NCBI GenBank assembly: GCA_937974195.1
Contig: CALJIC010000283.1
Coordinates: 1-44,811 of the forward strand
DNA: 44,811 bases
Reading direction: 5' to 3'
From: an uncultured Roseiflexaceae bacterium
GTDB lineage: Bacteria; Chloroflexota; Chloroflexia; Chloroflexales; Roseiflexaceae
Positions within the stretch are counted from its first letter, which is position 1, and each line of letters opens with the position of its first letter. This document shows positions 14,017 through 23,802 of the stretch, piece after piece. The position numbers and the translations under genes were made by a program. The notes under the pieces were generated by a model. That model was not told where the DNA came from. It did not search any database and saw only the letters and a program-made list of their open reading frames with translations.

Positions 14017-15288
14017 ATGCGAGTTGAGCTCGCCTACGGCCGCGGCCGCCTGTCGGTCGAGGTGCCGGACCACGCGATCGTCATCACGCCGGAGGAGCTG
14101 CCCGGCCTGCCGGACGAGCGGGCCGCCTTCGAGGCGGCGGTGAGGAGCCCGATCGGGGCGGCGCCGCTGCGCGAGCTCGCCCGGCCGACCGACACCGTCG
14201 CGATCGTCATCGCCGACATCACGCGCCCCTCGCCGAGCGAGCGGCTGGTGCCGTGGATCCTGGCCGAGCTGGCCCACGTGCCGCGCGAGCAGTTCGTGAT
14301 CGTCAACGGCACCGGCTCGCACCGCGCCAACACCCGCGAGGAGCTGATACAGATGCTCGGCGCGGAAGTGGTCGAGACTGTGCGCGTCGTCAACCACAAC
14401 GCCTTCGACGACAGCACGCTCACGCACCTGGGGCGCACCAGCTACGGCGGCGAGGTGTGGGTCAACAACGACTACCTCGGCGCGGATGTGCGCATCGTGA
14501 CCGGGTTCATCGAGCCGCACTTCTTCGCCGGGTTCAGCGGTGGCCCGAAGGGGATCATCCCCGGCGTGGCCGGGATCAAGACGATCATGCACCTGCACAA
14601 CGCCGAGATGATCGGGCACCCGCAGTCGACCTGGGCGGTGCTGGAGGGGAACCCGGTGCAGGGCGAGATCCGCGAGGCGGCGGCGATGGCCCCGCCGCAC
14701 TTCCTGGTGAACGTCGCCCTCAACGCGCGGCGGGGCATCACTGGCATCTGGGCCGGCCACTACATCGAGGCGTTCGAGGCCGGCTGCCGCTTCGTCGCCG
14801 AGCACGCGACGCGGCCGGTCGACGAGCCGTTCGACATCGTCATCACCACCAACAGCGGCTACCCGCTCGACCAGAACCTGTACCAGACGGTGAAGGGCAT
14901 GAGCGCGGCGGCGCGGATCGTCCGGCCGGGCGGCGCGATCATCGCCGTCTCGGAGTGCAGCGACGGCCTGCCGGACCACGGCAACTACAAGGACCTGCTG
15001 CGCATGCGCCCGACGCCGCACGAGCTGCTGGCGATGATCGAGGCGCCGGGCTTCGCGCTCTACGACCAGTGGCAGGCGCAGTCGCAGGCGCTCGTCCAGC
15101 GCAAGGCGGATGTGTACCTCTACTCGTCCCTCCCGCCCGAGGCGGTGCGCGGCGCGATGCTGACGCCGATCGACAGCGTCGAGGCCGCGCTCGGCGAGCT
15201 GCTCGGGCGCTACGGGCCGGAGGCGCGGGTGGCCGTGCTGCCGGAGGGCCCGCAGACCGTGCCCTTCGTGCTGAGCGCGGTCAGCTGA
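14017..15288 (+). CDS. larA: LarA-family nickel-pincer-dependent racemase/epimerase
   Basis: This 423-residue protein matches LarA, which interconverts 2-hydroxyacid stereoisomers using the nickel-pincer nucleotide bound to a lysine. Key residues keep the spacing of the Lactiplantibacillus plantarum enzyme: His102 (GTGSHRANT), His168 (IEPHFFAGF) and Lys178 (SGGPKGIIPG) correspond to His108, His174 and Lys184. Many LarA homologues act on acids other than lactate. The start at 14017 has GAGGAGG seven bases before it. LarB, LarC and LarE, needed to build the cofactor, are not in the window and must be elsewhere. It closes the rid/LLM/larA unit. Confidence 0.85.
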   Translation: MRVELAYGRGRLSVEVPDHAIVITPEELPGLPDERAAFEAAVRSPIGAAPLRELARPTDTVAIVIADITRPSPSERLVPWILAELAHVPREQFVIVNGTGSHRANTREELIQMLGAEVVETVRVVNHNAFDDSTLTHLGRTSYGGEVWVNNDYLGADVRIVTGFIEPHFFAGFSGGPKGIIPGVAGIKTIMHLHNAEMIGHPQSTWAVLEGNPVQGEIREAAAMAPPHFLVNVALNARRGITGIWAGHYIEAFEAGCRFVAEHATRPVDEPFDIVITTNSGYPLDQNLYQTVKGMSAAARIVRPGGAIIAVSECSDGLPDHGNYKDLLRMRPTPHELLAMIEAPGFALYDQWQAQSQALVQRKADVYLYSSLPPEAVRGAMLTPIDSVEAALGELLGRYGPEARVAVLPEGPQTVPFVLSAVS

Positions 15289-15318
15289 CCGGCGCGGACG
15301 AAGATGCCCCGGCTCCGC

Positions 15319-15324
15319 TACAAT
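15319..15324 (+). promoter_or_regulatory. -10 box before the ATPase regulator gene
   Basis: TACAAT, 37 bp before the ATG at 15362, within the 73-bp gap behind larA. No clear -35. Confidence 0.4.
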
Positions 15325-15361
15325 ACGCCAACCTGAGCCGGGTGCTGCTGTGGAGGCCCCG

Positions 15362-17460
15362 ATGGTGGACTCAAACCCTGTCGCGCGCAGCCGCCCGTCG
15401 CTCGCCCAGCGGCTCGAGTCGGCCAGGCGCGAGCGCTTCGTCGGCCGCGCCCCGAGCTAGAGCTGTTCCGCTCCGCGCTGGAGCTGCGCGAGCCGCCGTT
15501 CGCGGTGCTGCACGTCCACGGGCCGGGCGGCATCGGGAAGACGACGCTGCTGGCCGCGTTCGCGCAGCTGGCGGAGGAGCGCGGGCGGGAAGTGATCGCC
15601 CTCGACGCCAGGAACTTCGAGCCGACCCCGGCCGCCTTCCTCCGCGCGCTCGATGCGGCGGGCGTCTCGCTAGCGCACTGGCCGCAGCGCAGCGTCCTGC
15701 TGATCGACACCTACGAGCTGCTGGGCAGCCTCGACGGCTGGCTGCGCGAGTCCTTCCTCCCGCAGCTGCCGGCGCACGCGCTGGTGGTCCTCGCCGGGCG
15801 CAACCCGCCGGCCCCGGCGTGGCGCGCCGACCTGGCCTGGGGCGCGCTGACGCGGGTCATCGCCCTCCACGACCTGCTGCCGGACGAGTGCCACGCGTAC
15901 CTCTCGCGCCGAGGGATCGCCGCCTCGCGGCACCCGGCGATCCTCCGCGCGACGGGCGGCCACCCCCTGGCGCTCGCGCTGGCCGCGGATGTCGTGGCGC
16001 AGCGGGACGACGACGGGCTGGACCTGCGCAGCGAGCCGAACCTGGTCCAGACGCTGCTGGAGCGCTTTCTCAGGGAGATCCCCAGCCCGCTCCACCGCCA
16101 GGCGCTCGCGGTGTGCAGCATCGTGTGGACGACGACCGAGGCGCTGCTGGCGCGCGCGCTGGATCTGCCGGACGCCCGCGAGCCGTTCGAGTGGCTGCGC
16201 CAGCTCTCGTTCATCGAGCAGGGGCCGCACGGCCTGCAGCCGCACGCCCTGGCCCGCGAGGTGCTCGACGCCGACTGGCGCTGGCGCGACTCGGACGGGC
16301 GCCAGCGGCTGCGCGAGCAGCTGCACCCGCTGCTCGTCTCCCGGATCCAGACCGCGCAGGGGCTTGAGCTTCAGCGCGCCTGGTTCGACTACTTCTACCT
16401 GATGCGCGAGAGCCCCACGATAGCGCCGTACTTCGACTGGACCGCTATCGGCAGCGCCTACGCCGAGCCGGCGACGCCCGCGGACCACGCCGCGATCGTC
16501 GCGATGGTCGCGCGGCACCAGGGCGACCAGTCGGCGCGGATCGCCGCCCACTGGCTGGCGCGCCAGCCGCAGGCGTTCCTCGCGTTCCGCACCGTCGCGG
16601 GCGAGCTCTTCGGGTTCCTCGCCCAGCTGACCATCCACGACGCCGCGCCGTGCGACCTCGAGGCCGACCCGGCGGTCGCGGCCGCGCTGCGCTACGCCGA
16701 GCGCCGCGCGCCGGCCAAGCCGGGCGAGGAGATCGTCTACCTGCGGTTCTGGATGAGCGCCGAGCACCACCAGGGCGTCTCGTCCGCGCTCAACCTCACG
16801 GCGATCAACAGCTCGATCTACTGGACAACGCACCCGCAGCTGGCCTGGAACTTCATCGCCATGGCCGACCCGGCCTTCCTCGAGTCGCACCTCGCGGCGA
16901 TGCACATGCACCGCGTCCCCGAGGCCGACTTCACGGTCGGCGGGCGGACGTACGGCGTCTTCGCGCACGACTGGCGCGAGGAGCCGATCGCGGCCTGGCT
17001 GGCGGTCAAGGCTGAGATCGGCGCGGTGGGGCAGGCCCGGCGCCCCGCGCCGGAGCCGCTCGACGATCCGCCGAGCTGGCCCTCGCGCGAGGCGTTCGTC
17101 GCGGATGTGCGCCAGGCCCTGCGCGACTACACGCGCGCCGACCTGCTCGCCGGCAGCCCGCTGATGCGGTCGCGGATCGTGCGGGCGGCGGCCGGCGGGC
17201 CCCCGCAGCCGGCGGCGCTGCAGCGGGTCCTGCGCGAGGCGGCCGAGATGCTCGCGGCCAACCCGCGGGACGCCAGGCTGTACCGGGCCATCCACCGGAC
17301 GTACCTCGAGCCGGCGGGGACTCAGGAGCAGGCCGCCGAGCTGCTCGGGCTGCCCTTCAACACGTACCGCTACCATCTGGGGCAGGGGATCGAGCGTATC
17401 GCCGGCTGGCTCTGGCAGCGCGAGATGGACGCAGCGCCGGCGCGCACCTCTCCGGTGTAG
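15362..17460 (+). pseudogene. AAA/NB-ARC-type ATPase regulator with one frameshift
   Basis: Two frames make one protein of about 700 residues. The first, from ATG 15362 (GGAGG six bases upstream), reads through 'RFVGRAPS' and stops at 15458. The second takes over at 15454 as 'ELELFRSALELRE', giving the normal 'FVGRAPELELF' entry of such ATPases once one base (a G after CCCCG) is restored. The intact part has Walker A (HGPGGIGKTTL), 'SVLLIDTYELL' as Walker B, 'LVVLAGRNPP' sensor, and a C-terminal HTH-like end (EQAAELLGLPFNTYRYHL). A ribosome could also slip -1 on the proline codon (CCG to CCC). A sequencing error is possible. Without correction, an internal start near 15505 would still keep the P-loop. 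Confidence 0.75.
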
Positions 17461-18170
17461 CAGGTGGCTCCGCCCCCTGCATCCCCGTTCTGTGCTCTTG
17501 TGCCGGCGGCCGGCTGTCCTCCCGCAGCACACCGGGGCCGGCGGCACGTGGCTGTGAAGCAGACGCTCCGTCCTGCACCCTCGTCCTGTGCTCTTGTGCC
17601 GGCTGTGAGGCAGGCGCTCCGCCCTGCACCCGGGGCGGGGGCCGACGCCGGCCCCCGCCACCCCCGCGCCAGGGCTTGCAGCCCTGGACCCGCAAGTGAT
17701 GCAACCTTGTGCGGACGGCCCGTTGTGATGCCTCGCTCAGGCCGGAGCGCTGGCTGCCGTACCCGCAGCTTGGTCTGCTCCCGCTTGTGCGAGTGGCTGT
17801 GAGACAGGCGCTCCGCCCTGGACCCGCAAGTGATGCAATCTTGTGCGGACGGCCCGTTGTGATGCCTCGCTCAGGCCGGAGCGCTGGCTGCCATACCTGC
17901 AGCTTGGTCTGCTCCCGCTCGCGCGAACGGCTTGTCCCATTGTGGGCGGGGCGCTGCCTTTTCGCGAGCAATGCGATCCTGTGTCGGCGGCCCGTTGTGA
18001 TGCCTCGCTCAGGCCGGAGCGCTGGCTGCCGTACCCGCAGCTTGGTCTGCTTCGGCTCGCGCGAGCGGCTGGGGTCCACTGTGGGCGGGGGCATCGATTC
18101 GGCAGTGATTCGGCAGTGATTCGGCTGGTGCGCCGGGGTTCCTTCCCGCGTACTCGTTCCAGGCTGATGC
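17461..18170. repeat. degenerate tandem repeat block, period about 134-138 bp
   Basis: No gene is supported in these 710 bp. A core including gcccgttgtgatgcctcgct begins at 17718, 17852 and 17990, so the period is 134 then 138 bp. The flanking ggacccgcaagtgatgcaa is repeated at 17686 and 17820. An older, more diverged layer (ctgtgctcttgtgccggc, ggcgctccgccctgcac) lies at 17490-17640. Frames cross it on both strands only because the repeat lacks stops. The end has three gtgattcggc-like steps near 18100-18125. Confidence 0.8.
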
Positions 18171-18189
18171 GATGGAAGGAGGCTCTAGG

Positions 18190-19379
18190 ATGTACGATGC
18201 GCGATCATCGTCGGCGCCCGCTGCGCCGGCGCCAGCACCGCCATGCTGCTTGCCCGCCGCGGCTACCGCGTGCTTCTCACCGACCGCGCGACCTTTCCGA
18301 GCGACACGATCTCCGGCCACTTCATCCTGCACGAGGGCGTCCGCCGGCTGGCGGCCTGGGGCCTGCTGGACCGCGTGCTCGCCTCCGGCTGCCCGCCCGT
18401 GACCAGAGTCTCTTCGGACTGGGGCGACGGTGTGCTGAGCGCGGACGTCCCGACTGAGGACGGCCTGCCGGCCTGCATCGGCCCGCGGCGGACGGTGCTC
18501 GACGCGCTGCTGGTGGAGGCCGCCTGCGCGGCCGGCGCCGAGCTCCGCACCGGCGTGGTGGTCGACGGGCTGCTCACGGATGGCGAGCGGGTCTGCGGGA
18601 TCCGCGGGCACACAGCGCGCGGCGGCGTGGTCGAGGAGCGCGCGCGGATCGTGATCGGCGCGGACGGGAAGCGCTCCGTGGTGGCGCGGCGCGTCGGGGC
18701 GCCGCACTACCTGGAGCAGCCGTCGCTCACCTGCTGGTACATGACCTACCTGGCCGATCTGCCCTGCGATGGGCTGGAGATGCACTGGCGGCCGGGGCGG
18801 CTGGTCCTCGTGTTCCCGACGCACGGCGGGCTGGCGCTGGTGGCGGTCGCGTGGCAGCGCAGCGAGTTCGCGCGCTTCCGCAGCGATATTGCCGGCAACG
18901 TCCGCGCGACGATGGAGCAGATGCCGGCGCTCCGCGAGCGCCTCCCGCGCGCCCGGCGGGTCGAGCGCTTCGTCGGCACGGCCGATGGGCCGAACTTCTT
19001 CCGCCGGCCGTTCGGGCCGGGCTGGGCGCTCGTCGGCGACGCGGGCCACCACAAGGACCCGACGCTGGCGCGCGGGATCAGCGATGCCTTCTGCGACGCG
19101 GAGCTGCTGGCGCAGGCGGTGGACGACGGGCTCGCCGGCCGCGCGCCGCTCTCCGATGCGCTGGCGCAGTACGAGCAGAAGCGCAACCGCCGCGCTATCC
19201 CGGAGAACGAGGCCAACCTCCAGGCGGCGCACCTGCAGCGCTGGGACACGCCCGAGGCGCTGCGGCTCCGGGCTGCGCTGCGGGAGAGCCCGGCCGACGC
19301 CGGGCTGTTCTACGCCGCGCGGATGCAGGTCATTCCCCTCGGCCAGTTCCAGGGCCCCGTCTCGTCGCCCGCGACCTGA
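18190..19379 (+). pseudogene. FAD-dependent oxidoreductase (geranylgeranyl-reductase-like), frameshifted after codon 4
   Basis: The ribosome site GGAAGGAGG (18174-18182) points to ATG 18190, which reads Met-Tyr-Asp-Ala and then leaves frame. From 18204 another frame reads 'IIVGARCAGASTAMLLARR', the FAD-binding dinucleotide fold that normally follows 'YDA' directly. Removing one GC pair from gatgcgcgatc joins them exactly. The rest is intact: 'DRATFPSDTISGH', 'GPRRTVLDALLVEAA', and 'GWALVGDAGHHKDPTLARGISDAF', given here as GWALVGDAGHHKDP followed by TLARGISDAF, which is the second FAD motif. If translation began only at 18243, the FAD-binding glycine loop would be lost. About 391 residues when repaired. 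Confidence 0.75.
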
Positions 19380-19443
19380 TGCGTGGGCCCGATCTGCGCC
19401 AGGCGCATGTGGCGAGTCAGCGTCCTGCTCGCTGCGGAGCGCG

Positions 19444-19472
19444 TTGTCTAGCGGAATGAACGTTGCTAGAAT
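19444..19472 (+). promoter_or_regulatory. sigma-70-type promoter of the yihY gene
   Basis: TTGTCT (19444-19449), a 17-bp spacer, then TAGAAT (19467-19472). The gene starts at 19540. A small CCCCG/CGGGG hairpin lies in the leader (about 19481-19503). Confidence 0.6.
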
Positions 19473-19539
19473 AGGGCAGACCCCGTAGCTGCCGCGAGCG
19501 GGGATTGTGGATGCGCTGGCCGGCGGCGAGGAGGGGCGG

Positions 19540-20496
19540 ATGGGCAGGCTCACAGCGTCGCTGGCGGCTGCGTGGAACCTGAGCTGTGACACGGCCGGGG
19601 CCTGCTTCCACGCGCGCGTCTTCCGCCTCGCCGCGGCCCTGGCCTTCTACGCGCTCCTCTCGCTGGCGCCGCTGCTGGTGATCAGCGTCGCCGCCCTGCG
19701 GCTCGTCCTTGGCGATGCGGCCGACGAGGCCGTGATCCGCCAGGCGAGCGTCGTGGCCGGCGAGGAGGGCTCGGAGGCGCTGCAGACCCTCGTGCGCGGC
19801 GTCGAGCTGCGCGTGTCGCTCGGCACGACGCTGATCGGCGCCCTGGGCCTCGTGTTCGGCGCCTCGGCGCTCTTCAACCACCTCAAGGACTCGCTCAACA
19901 CCATCTGGGAGGTGGTCCCGCGGTCGGAGAACTCGCTGAGAAGGTTCTTCATCGACCGCTGCATCTCCATCCTCCTGGCCGTCAGCGTCGGCGTGCTGGC
20001 GCTGGTCGGGGTGACGCTCAGCATCGAGATCGAGGCGCTGGCGAGGACCGTGGCGGGGTCGATGGCCCTGCCCTGGGCGCTCGTGCGCGCGGCCCAGATG
20101 CTGGTGGCCGTCGCCGTGGTGATGCTCCTGATCGCCCTCACGTACCGGCTCCTGCCCGACACGCAGGTTGCCTGGGGGGACATCTTCATCGGCGCGGCGG
20201 TCACCGCGGTGCTGCTGGTGACGAGCCAGGCGCTGCTGGGGCTCTACCTCCGCAGCAGCCTGGTGCAGTCCGCCTACGGCGTGATCGGGGCGGTCGTCGT
20301 GCTCCTGACGTGGGTCTACGCGGCCGGGCTGATCTTCTTCATCGGCGCGGCCTTCACGCGCGTCTACGCCAACCGGCACGGGGAGCGCATGGAGCCGGCG
20401 CCCCACGCGCTCTCGGTGGCGGCCGGCGACCGCGCGGCGCAGGGGCTGCTGCGGGCGGAGGAGCTCGAGGAGCTCGAGGAGGAGCGCGGCCGCTGA
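19540..20496 (+). CDS. YihY/virulence factor BrkB family membrane protein
   Basis: The 318-residue protein has six predicted membrane helices and the family's conserved segments: 'RLAAALAFYALLSLAPLLV', 'GLVFGASALFNHLKDSLNTI', 'LTYRLLPDTQVAWGDIFIGA' and 'YGVIGAVVVLLTWVYAAGL'. It was once labelled ribonuclease BN in error; its transport or envelope role is unresolved. The tail is acidic and coiled (LRAEELEELEEERGR). The start at 19540 is preferred because GAGGAGGGG lies just before; a GTG at 19507 would add 11 residues. Confidence 0.9.
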   Translation: MGRLTASLAAAWNLSCDTAGACFHARVFRLAAALAFYALLSLAPLLVISVAALRLVLGDAADEAVIRQASVVAGEEGSEALQTLVRGVELRVSLGTTLIGALGLVFGASALFNHLKDSLNTIWEVVPRSENSLRRFFIDRCISILLAVSVGVLALVGVTLSIEIEALARTVAGSMALPWALVRAAQMLVAVAVVMLLIALTYRLLPDTQVAWGDIFIGAAVTAVLLVTSQALLGLYLRSSLVQSAYGVIGAVVVLLTWVYAAGLIFFIGAAFTRVYANRHGERMEPAPHALSVAAGDRAAQGLLRAEELEELEEERGR

Positions 20497-20528
20497 TCGC
20501 GCCGGCGACGGGCTTCCGAGACGCGGCG

Positions 20529-23500
20529 CTAGGCCCTGGGCGCGCAGTACTGCAGCGCCTCTGCCACCGCCTGCTCGATCGCCATTGACTCGCCGGCGGC
20601 CCAGGCTGCGGCGAACGCCGCCTCGCCGGCCTGCGCGCGTGCGGCCTCGACCTCGGCGGCGTGCTCGGCGGCCTGCTGCGGCGGGCGCGCGGCGCCGAGA
20701 GCACTCCGCTCGCGCTCCACCGCGCCCCACAGCCGCGCCGCCAGCTCGGGCAGGCGCTCCGCGGCCGCCAGCGACGCCAGCTTCTCCAGGTACTCGGCGC
20801 GGCCCAGGTGGTTGTGCAGCGTGTGCGCGATCGTCAGCGCCTCGCCCAGGTGAGCCCGGGCGCGCTCGAGCTGCCCCTGGCGGTGGGCCAGGTCGCCGAG
20901 GTTGTACAGCGCGAGCGAGGCCCCGTACTCGTCCCCGCCGCTGCGGTAGAGCGCCAGGCTCTCCTCGTAGAGCGCCTGCGCGCGCGGGTAGTCCCCCAGG
21001 TCGAAGATCGCGTTGGCCAGGTTGTTGAGGTCCGCGGCGATGCCGAGCTGGTCGCCGGCCCGCCGGCTGAAGGCCAGGCTCTCCTCGTACAGCTCGGCGG
21101 CCCTGGCGTGGTCGCCCTGTGCGTTCACCACCCCGGCCAGGTTCGACAGCGCGTTGACGATGCTGCGCTCGTCGCCGATCTCGCGCGCCAGCGCCAGGCT
21201 CTCCTCGTACAGCGCGGCGGCGCGGTCGGGATCGCCCCGCCTGCGGGCGACCAGCCCGAGCCCGTTGAGCGCCGTGGCGCTCCAGTATCTGGCCCCGCTC
21301 GCTCGGCTCAGCGCCAGGCACTCCTCGAGCAGCTCCTGCCCGCGCGCCAGGTCCCCCTGCAGGCGGGCCAGCGTCCCCGCGGCGTTCAGCGCCTGGAGGC
21401 GCGCCTCGGGCGGCACATCGCGCCCGGACGCACGCGCCAGGGCCCGCTCGAGCCAGGCGCGGCCCTCCACGAAGGCGCCGCGGATCGCCCAGAAGCGCCG
21501 CAGCGCGGCGCCCGTCGTGAGCGCCAGCGGGACCGCGCGCCCCTCCAGCGCCCAGCGCAGGGCCGCGCGCAGGTTGTCGTGCTCCTGGTCCAGCCGGGCC
21601 AGCCAGAGCTGCTGCTCCGGCCCGACGAGCTGTGGGTCGGCGGCCTCGGCGAGCGCGCCGAAGTACGCCGCGTGGCGCTGCAGCGCGCGCTCCTCCTCGC
21701 CGGCCCGGCTCAGCTGCTGCGCCGCATACTGGCGGACCAGCTCGTGGAGCTCGTAGCGCCCGCCGAGCGTGTGGCGCAGGAGCGAGCGGTCGACCAGGCT
21801 GGCGAGGACGGGCAGCGCCGCCCCGGCGACGTCCTGGGCGGCGTCGCGCCGGAACCCGCCGCGGAACACCGCCAGCTGGCGCATCACGCGCTGCTCCTCG
21901 CCCGAGAGCATGCGCCAGGAGTGGTCGAACACCGCCTGCAGGCTGCGGTGGCGCTCCGGGCCGTCGCGCGCCATGCTGGTGGCGAGGAAGGCGCTGCCGC
22001 GCTCGATCTCCTGGGCGATCTCGGCGCACGTGAGCGCGCGCGACCAGTTGGCGGCGAGCTCGATCGCCAGCGGCATGCCGGCCACCAGCTGGCAGATGCG
22101 CACCACGTCCGCCGCGTTCTCCGCGCTGAGCGCGAAGTCGGCGCGGGCGCGGCGGGCGCTCTGCACGAACAGCTGCACCGCATCGTTGGCGGCGAGCTCC
22201 TCGAGCGCGGCGCCGCGCAGCCCCGCGCCGTCTGGCACAGGCAGCCCCTCGACGGCGTACACCCACTCCCCGTGCAGCAGCAGGCGCTCGCGCGAGGTCA
22301 CCAGCAGGGTCACGTCCGGCGCCGCGCGCACGATCTCGGCCAGCAGATCGGCGCCGGCCACCAGGTGCTCGAAGTTGTCCAGCACCAGCAGCAGCTCGCG
22401 CTCGCGCAGGTGGCCGAGCAGCGTCGCGCGCGGGTCGGCGCTCGTCCCGAGCTCGACCCCCAGCGCCGCCGCGATCTCGCTCACCAGCAGGTCGGCCGAG
22501 GGCAGCCCGGCCAGCGCCACGAAGCAGACGCCGTCGGCGAAGGTGTCGACGCGCTCGGTGGCGGCCTGCAGCCCGAGCCGGGTCTTGCCGATGCCGCCCG
22601 GCCCGACCAGCGTCAGCAGCCGGCAGCCCTCGTCGTCCAGCAGGCGGCCGATCGCCTCAAGCTCGGCCTCGCGCCCGACGAACGGCGTGGGCTGGGCGGG
22701 CAGGTTGTGGCGCCGCGCCGTCGGCAGGCTGAGCCGGTGCAGCTCCGGCGCCCCCTCGTCCGCGGCGCTGCGGATCTGCTGGTAGAGGGCCGTCGTCTCC
22801 GCGTCCGGCTCGACGCCGAGCGTCTCGGCCAGCAGCTGGCGGCAGCGCTCGAACTGGGCGAGGGCCGCGCCGCGCTGGCCGCTGAGCATCTGCAGGCGCA
22901 TGACATCGCGGTGGCTCTCCTCGCGCCAGGGGTCGGCGGCGAGCTGGCGGTGCGCGTACTCGAGCGCGGTGGCGTACGCGCCGCGCCGCTCGTAGTGGGC
23001 CACCAGCTGGGCGAGCGCATCGAGCATCTGGCGGTGGAGCTGCTCGCGCCGCAGCAGCGCCCACTCCTCGAACGCCTCGCTGTCGGGAAGGAAGAACTCG
23101 GAGAGGAACGGGCCGCGGTACAGCTCCAGCGCCCGCTGCAGCCGGCGGGCGCACGCGCTGCAGCCCGCGGCGCTCGCGTGCCGGTGGCCCCTGCTCTCGG
23201 CCAGCAGGCCGGTGAAGGCGGCGACGTCGAGCCAGTAGTCGCTGTGCGGGTTGAGCTGGATGGTGGCGCGGCTGGCGAGCACGAACGGCGGCTGGGCGGT
23301 GCGGTCGCCGAGCGCCTCGCGCAGGGTGAGCAGAGTCTGGCGCAGGTTGTTGCGCGCTGCGTCCTCCGGGAGGTCCGGCCAGAGCAGGCCGAGCAGCGCC
23401 TCGCGCTCGTGCGGCCGGTCGGCCTCCACGGCCAGGTACGCCAGCAGCGCGCGCACCTTGTCGTACTTGAACGTCGTGACCGGCTGGGAATCCAGCGTGG

Positions 23501-23540
23501 CGTGCAGCGGTCCCAGCAGCGAGAGCGTGAGGCGCGCCAT
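20529..23540 (-). CDS. SARP/AfsR-type transcriptional regulator with NB-ARC and TPR domains
   Basis: This 1003-residue regulator has an OmpR-like winged helix (residues 1-100, 'YDKVRALLAYLAVEADRPHE'), a bacterial transcriptional activation domain (about 105-255), an NTPase with P-loop GPGGIGKT near residue 311 and Walker B 'ELLLVLDNFEHL', and a long TPR array (about 640-960, recurring 'LYEESLAL' helices). Such proteins bind 11-bp direct repeats next to the -10 box and activate nearby genes. The start has GGGAGG upstream. It is convergent with yihY (32-bp gap) and divergent from a small ORF whose promoter carries an 11-bp direct repeat. Confidence 0.92.
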   Translation of the reverse strand: MARLTLSLLGPLHATLDSQPVTTFKYDKVRALLAYLAVEADRPHEREALLGLLWPDLPEDAARNNLRQTLLTLREALGDRTAQPPFVLASRATIQLNPHSDYWLDVAAFTGLLAESRGHRHASAAGCSACARRLQRALELYRGPFLSEFFLPDSEAFEEWALLRREQLHRQMLDALAQLVAHYERRGAYATALEYAHRQLAADPWREESHRDVMRLQMLSGQRGAALAQFERCRQLLAETLGVEPDAETTALYQQIRSAADEGAPELHRLSLPTARRHNLPAQPTPFVGREAELEAIGRLLDDEGCRLLTLVGPGGIGKTRLGLQAATERVDTFADGVCFVALAGLPSADLLVSEIAAALGVELGTSADPRATLLGHLRERELLLVLDNFEHLVAGADLLAEIVRAAPDVTLLVTSRERLLLHGEWVYAVEGLPVPDGAGLRGAALEELAANDAVQLFVQSARRARADFALSAENAADVVRICQLVAGMPLAIELAANWSRALTCAEIAQEIERGSAFLATSMARDGPERHRSLQAVFDHSWRMLSGEEQRVMRQLAVFRGGFRRDAAQDVAGAALPVLASLVDRSLLRHTLGGRYELHELVRQYAAQQLSRAGEEERALQRHAAYFGALAEAADPQLVGPEQQLWLARLDQEHDNLRAALRWALEGRAVPLALTTGAALRRFWAIRGAFVEGRAWLERALARASGRDVPPEARLQALNAAGTLARLQGDLARGQELLEECLALSRASGARYWSATALNGLGLVARRRGDPDRAAALYEESLALAREIGDERSIVNALSNLAGVVNAQGDHARAAELYEESLAFSRRAGDQLGIAADLNNLANAIFDLGDYPRAQALYEESLALYRSGGDEYGASLALYNLGDLAHRQGQLERARAHLGEALTIAHTLHNHLGRAEYLEKLASLAAAERLPELAARLWGAVERERSALGAARPPQQAAEHAAEVEAARAQAGEAAFAAAWAAGESMAIEQAVAEALQYCAPRA

Positions 23541-23733
23541 AGCCCCTCCCTGTCTCTGCCCGCGGCACAGGCGGATGCGGAAGGCCGGCCCACAGCCGGG
23601 CGCGGGCGGAGGGCGTCGTGGGCGGCGTGTGGCGCAGATCTTAACGCATATGCGCGGCAGTGTCTACGCCCAGGTTGGCTGAGACGAGCGGCTGGTGTCA
23701 AGCACGCGGTGACCCCACCGCGTACCTCGCGTC

Positions 23734-23766
23734 ACTAACGGACTACTAACGGACGATCGCGACAAT
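23734..23766 (+). promoter_or_regulatory. 11-bp direct repeat next to a -10 box (SARP-type site)
   Basis: ACTAACGGACT (23734-23744) and ACTAACGGACG (23745-23755) form an 11-bp period, followed after five bases by GACAAT (23761-23766) as a possible -10 box. SARP regulators are known to bind direct repeats with 11-bp period close to the -10 box. The site lies between the SARP gene and the small ORF at 23803. Confidence 0.5.
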
Positions 23767-23802
23767 CGGCCTGTGGTCGCCTGACGGGGGAGGACAGCCG
23801 GG

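Noticed and set aside
17357..18094. A minus-strand coding frame with repeated peptide (PALRPERGITT)
   Set aside because: The peptide repetition simply mirrors the DNA tandem repeat; there is no ribosome site and no known domain.
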